Shown: positions 5,991 through 8,980 of the stretch, in pieces
Layout: the number at the start of each line of letters is the position of its first letter
How positions within the stretch are numbered: position 1 is the stretch's first letter
DNA from: an uncultured Campylobacter sp.
Lineage (GTDB): Bacteria > Campylobacterota > Campylobacteria > Campylobacterales > Campylobacteraceae
NCBI RefSeq assembly: GCF_937997465.1
Contig: NZ_CALKTQ010000106.1
Location: 1 to 8,980, forward strand
Length of the DNA: 8,980 bases
Reading direction: 5' to 3'
Position numbers and translations under genes: made by a program
Notes under the pieces: generated by a model
What the model saw: only the letters and a program-made list of their open reading frames with translations
Told to the model about the DNA's origin: nothing
The model's database searches: none

Positions 5991-6876
5991 TTTATTTTAC
6001 CTTTGGCTTTATAGATTTTTTAAATTTATCTTTACCGTTACGCCCGCGTTTTTGCTAAATCCTTTTTTAAATTTCATCGCGTTTTTATTTTATAAATTTG
6101 ACGCCAAACACACCAAAATCATCAGAGCAAATCTAAATTTCGCCTACGCGGACGAGCTCACGGCCGCGCAAAAAGAGCAAATCATCAAAGATACGTACCG
6201 AAACTATGCCAAATTTGCAGTAAATTTTATAAAAAATCAAAACGCGAGCAAGGAAAAAATCCTAGAAAAAGTCGAATTTAAAAACGAGCAAATCTTTCAA
6301 AACGCGCTCGCCTCGGGCCGCCCGATCATCGTACAAACCGCGCACTACGGGCAGTGGGAGCTATTTTCGCTGGCGATGGCGGCAAAATTCGGCGGCGTTA
6401 GCATCGTCGGACGCGCGCTTGATAGCGCGGTCATGCAGCGCATTTTGGCGGCAAACCGCACCCGCTTTGATATCGAGCTCATCGACAAAATGGGCGGCGC
6501 AAAGCAAATCCTAAAAGCGGTTAAGGCACGCCGATTAGTCGGCATCCTAGTCGATCAAAACACTGCCAAAGACGAAGGCGTGGAGGTTAAATTTTTCGGT
6601 CGCGAGGTCCTGCATACGCCCGCAGTTAGCATTTTTGCGCAAAAAAGGGACGCGCTCATCGTGCCGGCCTTTATCCGCGAAAAAGGGGCAAATCTCAGCG
6701 AAATTTGCTTTTTCCCGCCGATTGATATTAGGGATTTTGACAAAGACGAAGCCGTGCTAAAGGCCACGCAAGCGCAAGCTGACGTCACCGAGGCCGCCGT
6801 ACGCGAGAAGCCGGACGAGTACTTTTGGTTTCACAAGCGATTTAAGCATTTTAACGAGGAAATTTATAAATGCTAA
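5983..6876 (+). CDS. waaM: Lipid A late acyltransferase (WaaM/HtrB)
   Basis: This 297-residue member of the LpxL/HtrB/MsbB family adds a secondary acyl chain to Kdo-lipid A at the inner membrane. The catalytic H-x4-E motif is HYGQWE at 121-126, followed by GRALD (143-147), GILVDQN (187-193) and the near-terminal EYFWFHKRFK (279-288), all in the family order. Residues about 1-38 are hydrophobic and probably anchor it. The start chosen is ATG 5983, not the TTG three bases upstream: AAAGG at 5971-5975 is seven bases from the ATG but only four from the TTG. The ATG lies inside the end of waaC (8-base overlap), so translation is probably coupled. Its stop overlaps the next start by seven bases. 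Confidence 0.93.
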   Translation: MRDLFYLWLYRFFKFIFTVTPAFLLNPFLNFIAFLFYKFDAKHTKIIRANLNFAYADELTAAQKEQIIKDTYRNYAKFAVNFIKNQNASKEKILEKVEFKNEQIFQNALASGRPIIVQTAHYGQWELFSLAMAAKFGGVSIVGRALDSAVMQRILAANRTRFDIELIDKMGGAKQILKAVKARRLVGILVDQNTAKDEGVEVKFFGREVLHTPAVSIFAQKRDALIVPAFIREKGANLSEICFFPPIDIRDFDKDEAVLKATQAQADVTEAAVREKPDEYFWFHKRFKHFNEEIYKC

Positions 6877-7643
6877 GCGTCGTTATCCTCACGCTTAACA
6901 GCGAAAAATATCTCGCCGAGGTGCTAAAAAGCTGCGAATTTGCAGACGAAGTCGTCGTGGTCGATAGCGGCTCGCAGGACGCTACGGAGCAAATTTGCTC
7001 TGGGTTTAAAAACGTCAAATTTCACAAGCAAAAATGGCTGGGATTTAGTGCGCAAAAGCAGCTGGGCGTGGATCTAGCGCGCAATCGTTGGGTTTTCGTG
7101 CTAGATAGCGACGAGGTGATTTTAGAACCTCTGAGAGAGGAAATTTTGCAAATTTTACAGCGACCCGAGTTTTGCGCGTACGAGGTGGCTCGCGCAAATA
7201 TATTTTTCGGCAAAGAAGTGCGCACGATGGGGCTTTACCCCGACTGCACTGTTAGGCTTTTTGACAAGACGCTAGCGGAGTTTGACGGGCGCGAGATACA
7301 TGAAAAAGTAGTTTTAAAAAGCGCGGCAAAAACGGACGAACAAATCTCGACTGGCACCGCAAATGGCGCAAATTTAACCGCCGCCAAAAATGAAATCGGT
7401 AGGCTAAAAAACCACTTCAAACACTACGCATACGACAGTATCGAGCAGTTTATCACCAAGCAAAATCGTTACTCGAGTCTGGGCGCAAAGGGTGCCAAAT
7501 CAAGCAAATTTAAAGCTATTTTAAATCCAGCTTGGACGTTTTTTAAGCTATTTTTCCTAAAAGGCGGCTGGCGCGAGGGCTGGCGTGGCTACGTGATAGC
7601 AAGGCTTTATGCGCAATATACATTTTGGAAGTACGTAAAATGA
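6870..7643 (+). CDS. Family 2 glycosyltransferase, LOS core (WaaE/KdtX-like)
   Basis: This 257-residue GT-A protein resembles the beta-1,4-glucosyltransferase group of GT2 (WaaE, KdtX, LgtF-like). The N-terminal strand is LSVVILTLNSEKYL (2-15). VVDSGSQD (30-37) binds the nucleotide, WLGFSAQKQLG lies at 56-66, and the DxD-type metal motif is LDSDE at 78-82. 'GLYPDCTVRLFDK' and IHEKV (143-147) match the acceptor and catalytic region. Residues about 151-177 form an Ala/Thr/Asn-rich insertion before a conserved-looking NHFKHYAYDSIEQF segment. The C-terminal 40 residues are aromatic and basic, suiting membrane association. By position after waaC and waaM it most likely adds a glucose or similar hexose to the first heptose, as the glucosyltransferase at the same place in C. 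jejuni does. GAGGA at 6856-6860 precedes the ATG. It ends with an ATGA overlap with waaQ. Confidence 0.85.
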   Translation: MLSVVILTLNSEKYLAEVLKSCEFADEVVVVDSGSQDATEQICSGFKNVKFHKQKWLGFSAQKQLGVDLARNRWVFVLDSDEVILEPLREEILQILQRPEFCAYEVARANIFFGKEVRTMGLYPDCTVRLFDKTLAEFDGREIHEKVVLKSAAKTDEQISTGTANGANLTAAKNEIGRLKNHFKHYAYDSIEQFITKQNRYSSLGAKGAKSSKFKAILNPAWTFFKLFFLKGGWREGWRGYVIARLYAQYTFWKYVK

Positions 7644-8728
7644 AAGATAAAAAAATCAAAATCCTAGTTATGAAATTTAGAAACATCGGCGACGTGCTGC
7701 TCACGACTCCGCTCATCGAAAACCTGCGCCGCATCTACCCCGACGCGCAGATAGATTTCGTGCTGAACAAGGGCACCGAGGCGATGATCGAGGGCAACCC
7801 GAACATCCAAAACATCCATATCTACGACCGCGCAAATATAAAAGAGGTCGGCTTTTTTAAACGACTTTGGCGCGAGTTAAAGTTTATCCGCGCGATCAAA
7901 AAGCAAAAATACGACATCGCCGTGCAGACCACGACGGGCGATCGCGGCATCATCGTCGCCAAATACGCCAAGATAAAAACCATCGTGGGCTTTGAGGGCA
8001 AAAATAAAACCGTAAACAAAATAATCACGCACAAAGCCCCTAAAATAGGCGGTCTGCGCCACACCGTGGATAGAAACCTAGACGCCCTGGCCGCGCTAGG
8101 ATTTGAGCCTAGCGGCAAAAGAGTGAGCGTGTACTTCGATCCAGAGTGCATCAATCATCTAAATTTGCCGCCTAAATTTATCCACGTGCACCTAACTAGC
8201 CGCTGGATGTTTAAGTGCGCGGACGACGAAACTATGGCTGCGATAATCGACTTTTGCGAGGGGCTTGGCGTGCGGGTCGTGCTAACGGCCGATAACAACG
8301 ACGCCGAGCTAAAAAAGCTAGACGACGTGCTGGCGCTGTGCTCCTCTAGTCCCGTAAATCTAGGTGGCAAACTCACCCTAAAACAGACCGCCGCGCTCTC
8401 AAAGCGCTCCGCGATGTTTATCGGCGTAGATACGGCGATCATGCACCTAGCCGCGGCCAACGACGTGCCCGTGATCGCGCTGTTTGGGCCTAGCGGGGCG
8501 TTTGAGTGGGGGCCGTGGGATAACGATCTAGACGCAAACGGCTACACGCAGCGCAACGGCAACCAAACTATGGGCAAGCACGCGGTGTTTCAAAAGGACT
8601 GGGACTTCGTGCCGTGCGACAAAGAGGGGATGATAAAGCATGGCGTGGAGCGAACGCTGATGAGATTTGAGGGCGAGGAGCTGGAGGCGATAAAAAGCAA
8701 AATCAGGGAAAATTTGAGCCGAAACTAA
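7640..8728 (+). CDS. waaQ: Putative lipopolysaccharide heptosyltransferase III (WaaQ)
   Basis: This 362-residue GT9 enzyme has the motif set of the WaaQ/RfaQ group. KFRNIGDVLLTTPLI (12-25) contains D18 at the position of the GT9 catalytic residue. HVHLTSRWMFKCADD (182-196) is the WaaQ-specific SRWxFK segment. GVDTAIMHLAAA (262-273) and ALFGPSGAFEWGPW (280-293) form the ADP-heptose site. WaaQ adds a branching heptose to heptose II in enteric bacteria; the exact acceptor here is unknown. The start chosen is ATG 7640, overlapping the glycosyltransferase stop as ATGA, with GGAAG at 7627-7631 eight bases upstream. The TTG at 7625 would sit on that ribosome binding site and add five residues (MEVRK) before the conserved core. 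It is the last gene of the waaC operon; waaF (heptosyltransferase II) is not in the window. Confidence 0.88.
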   Translation: MKDKKIKILVMKFRNIGDVLLTTPLIENLRRIYPDAQIDFVLNKGTEAMIEGNPNIQNIHIYDRANIKEVGFFKRLWRELKFIRAIKKQKYDIAVQTTTGDRGIIVAKYAKIKTIVGFEGKNKTVNKIITHKAPKIGGLRHTVDRNLDALAALGFEPSGKRVSVYFDPECINHLNLPPKFIHVHLTSRWMFKCADDETMAAIIDFCEGLGVRVVLTADNNDAELKKLDDVLALCSSSPVNLGGKLTLKQTAALSKRSAMFIGVDTAIMHLAAANDVPVIALFGPSGAFEWGPWDNDLDANGYTQRNGNQTMGKHAVFQKDWDFVPCDKEGMIKHGVERTLMRFEGEELEAIKSKIRENLSRN

Positions 8729-8925
8729 GCGTGCTTTGTAAAATGCGGCCGTTTTGGCTAAATTTTACAAGTAAATTTGAGCCGCGAGCGGTAAATTTGG
8801 CCGTTTTGGTCAAATTTGACGATCAAATTTATCAGCTCGGATTTTGTAAGTCAAATTTGATTTGAACGCTAGCCGTCACATTTAACCTTCTTGATTTCAC
8901 AAATTTGGGCGTTTAAATTTGACGC
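8729..8925. repeat. AAATTT-rich spacer after the LOS operon
   Basis: These 197 bases between waaQ and the convergent partial gene contain about eight AAATTT hexamers. Two are exact TCAAATTTGA palindromes (8810-8819, 8851-8860). Two exact copies of GCCGTTTTGG (8748-8757, 8800-8809) also occur, and the same 10-mer is in the 3711-4022 spacer. I see no open reading frame or RNA gene in it. Confidence 0.65.
8736..8770 (+). terminator. Possible hairpin terminator downstream of waaQ
   Basis: TTGTAAAAT (8736-8744) pairs exactly with ATTTTACAA (8762-8770), and inside it GCC (8748-8750) can pair with GGC (8756-8758) around a GTTTT loop. It starts seven bases after the waaQ stop, a natural place for the operon to end. 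No T-run follows the stem, so it does not fit the classical rho-independent form, and the stem is A+T-rich. Confidence 0.35.
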
Positions 8926-8926
8926 C
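8908..8926 (-). terminator. Short hairpin at the end of the convergent partial gene
   Basis: On the minus strand GGCGT and ACGCC (8926-8922 and 8912-8908) form a 5-bp G+C-rich stem around a nine-base A+T-rich loop containing AAATTT. It sits on the TAG stop of the partial gene (8928-8926). It is short and lacks a real T-run, so it is only a candidate transcript end. Confidence 0.25.
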
Positions 8927-8980
8927 TAGGCCTTCTTTTCGTTAAACACATACGAGATCACGAAAACGATCAGACAAACG
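8926..8980 (-). CDS. C-terminal fragment of a probable membrane protein
   Basis: Reading the minus strand in from the right edge gives 17 codons, VCLIVFVISYVFNEKKA, then TAG at 8928-8926. A run of about a dozen hydrophobic residues followed by a short positively charged end looks like the last transmembrane helix of an integral membrane protein with its tail in the cytoplasm, as in many transporters. No family can be named from so little. The gene runs towards the LOS operon and is convergent with it. Confidence 0.5.
   Translation of the reverse strand, partial: VCLIVFVISYVFNEKKA

Noticed and set aside
7625..7639. TTG at 7625 as the waaQ start
   Set aside because: It sits on the GGAAG ribosome binding site that serves ATG 7640. 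The ATG gives the usual ATGA overlap and places the conserved KILVMKFRNIGD strand close to the N-terminus as in the family.
7822..8154. Minus-strand 110-codon frame inside waaQ
   Set aside because: It is antisense to conserved GT9 motifs and has no recognisable domain or ribosome binding site.

Overview
The window is a stretch of epsilonproteobacterial chromosome, most likely from Campylobacter. The moderate G+C and the extreme abundance of the hexamer AAATTT suggest one of the higher-GC species (the showae/rectus/curvus/concisus group rather than jejuni). The genus call is inference. It rests on a waaC-waaM-glycosyltransferase order like the start of the Campylobacter lipooligosaccharide (LOS) core locus, on promoters with a strong TGnTATAAT-type -10 box and T-rich DNA in place of a -35 box, and on the families encoded. 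No tRNA, rRNA, insertion sequence or CRISPR array was seen.

Layout, left to right. (1) 1-204, + strand: the last 67 codons of a luciferase-like flavin oxidoreductase. (2) 201-2167, - strand: a two-gene unit, a UDP-glucuronate-4-epimerase-like SDR enzyme followed by a small exported ATP-dependent DNA ligase. The two overlap through TTGA, and the ligase stop overlaps the convergent oxidoreductase stop through TTAA. (3) 2168-2387: a divergent promoter region with two extended -10 boxes and an 18-bp perfect palindrome. (4) 2388-3710, + strand: a secreted parallel beta-helix protein of unknown function. (5) 3711-4022: a 312-bp convergent intergenic stretch packed with CAAATTTG-type repeats. (6) 4023-4940, - strand: a PolB-like DEDDy 3'-5' exonuclease with a very acidic tail. 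(7) 4941-5003: a 63-bp divergent promoter region with a perfect 11-bp inverted repeat. (8) 5004-8728, + strand: a compact LOS inner-core operon, waaC - waaM - family 2 glycosyltransferase - waaQ, in which every junction overlaps by 4-8 bases. (9) 8729-8925: another AAATTT-rich repeat block with two hairpins. (10) 8926-8980, - strand: the last 17 codons of what looks like a membrane protein.

How the genes work together. The four-gene operon would build the inner part of LOS. WaaC adds the first heptose to Kdo-lipid A, WaaM adds a secondary acyl chain to lipid A, the family 2 enzyme probably adds a core hexose, and WaaQ adds a branching heptose. The epimerase could supply a nucleotide sugar (UDP-galacturonate or a relative) to surface glycans, but it is not in the same operon. 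The ligase and exonuclease are DNA-processing enzymes with no visible link to the LOS genes.

The signal least explained by the genes is AAATTT and its extended palindrome TCAAATTTGA. I counted roughly 80 AAATTT by eye. They are several-fold denser between genes than inside them, and all six perfect TCAAATTTGA copies lie outside the confident genes.
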